The notes under the pieces were generated by a model that was given only the letters and a program-made list of their open reading frames with translations, searched no databases and was not told the origin of the DNA. A program made the position numbers and the translations under genes. From the IMG/VR virus record IMGVR_UViG_3300028813_000008, positions 1-44,561 of that record: 44,561 bases of DNA; one strand, written 5' to 3'. The stretch is from a virus. Positions 44,561 through 44,561 of the stretch are shown piece after piece. Position 1 is the first letter of the stretch. Every line of letters starts with the position of its first letter.

Positions 44561-44561
44561 G
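44550..44561. other. Terminal G-run at the window edge
   Basis: The window ends in 12 G after GGGTT. A homopolymer exactly at the end of an assembled sequence often comes from sequencing chemistry. It interrupts a partial gene and should not be read as a natural end. Confidence 0.6.

Noticed and set aside
44550-44561. Natural terminal repeat or telomere-like G-run
   Set aside because: A single homopolymer at the edge, inside an open gene, is better explained as a sequencing artefact; no matching repeat is at the left edge.

Overview
The window is a gene-dense, GC-rich (roughly 60%+) stretch of bacterial-type DNA: ATG/GTG starts, Shine-Dalgarno sites and many ATGA stop/start overlaps. It looks like most of the genome of a bacterial virus or integrative virus-like element, cut at both ends. 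A partial gene runs off the left edge, another runs off the right edge, and the right edge ends in a run of G. No terminase, portal, tape measure, tail, DNA polymerase or FtsK/A32-type packaging ATPase was found, and the host cannot be named.

There are two arms. Bases 1 to 18,055 run mostly rightward. They open with a deaminase/methyltransferase-tail chimera, three tiny membrane proteins and two small zinc or phage-family proteins. A block of probable virion proteins follows (1.6-18.1 kb). Many are small to medium, with one terminal transmembrane helix next to a very basic tip, many carry Arg-Arg-Asn-Pro (RRNP) or NPRRR tags, and one is a 1,108-residue protein with a transglutaminase-fold triad. 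The block holds three paralogous beta-rich proteins of about 190 residues (core), two leftward (14,711-16,245) and one rightward (17,480-18,055); these are the best capsid candidates. This layout fits a tailless virus with an internal membrane (PRD1, PM2 or P23-77 style) better than a tailed phage. Several of these proteins share L-x-G-x-G or M-P-G-F-G motifs that match the cleavage consensus of the adenovirus maturation protease.

From 18.1 kb almost everything runs leftward. The 18.6-26.0 kb part holds a serine recombinase, a VRR-NUC-like nuclease, a PD-(D/E)XK nuclease with Cas4-like cysteines, a coiled-coil protein and several unknowns. An AT-richer island (26.1-30.5 kb) carries an AbiEii-type nucleotidyltransferase with a partner gene, a GT9-like glycosyltransferase, a GH130-like beta-propeller protein, a lipoprotein and an HNH-type homing endonuclease. 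A UvrD-like helicase follows. The rest (32-44.5 kb) is strings of small, translationally coupled early-type genes, including DUF1643, dNMP kinase, KGG-repeat, DnaJ-type zinc and Lar-like proteins.

Regulation is visible as repeated DNA. Four copies of an imperfect palindrome (core GTNACNNTGTRTCAC) sit upstream of leftward operons. Three of these lead into a conserved leader (GCCTGGAAAGGGC, exactly 5 nt before the ATG). Two other promoters share tandem CTATGGAG boxes 11 bp apart. A ribbon-helix-helix domain fused to one capsid-like protein lies beside its own GTACGTA-rich palindrome.
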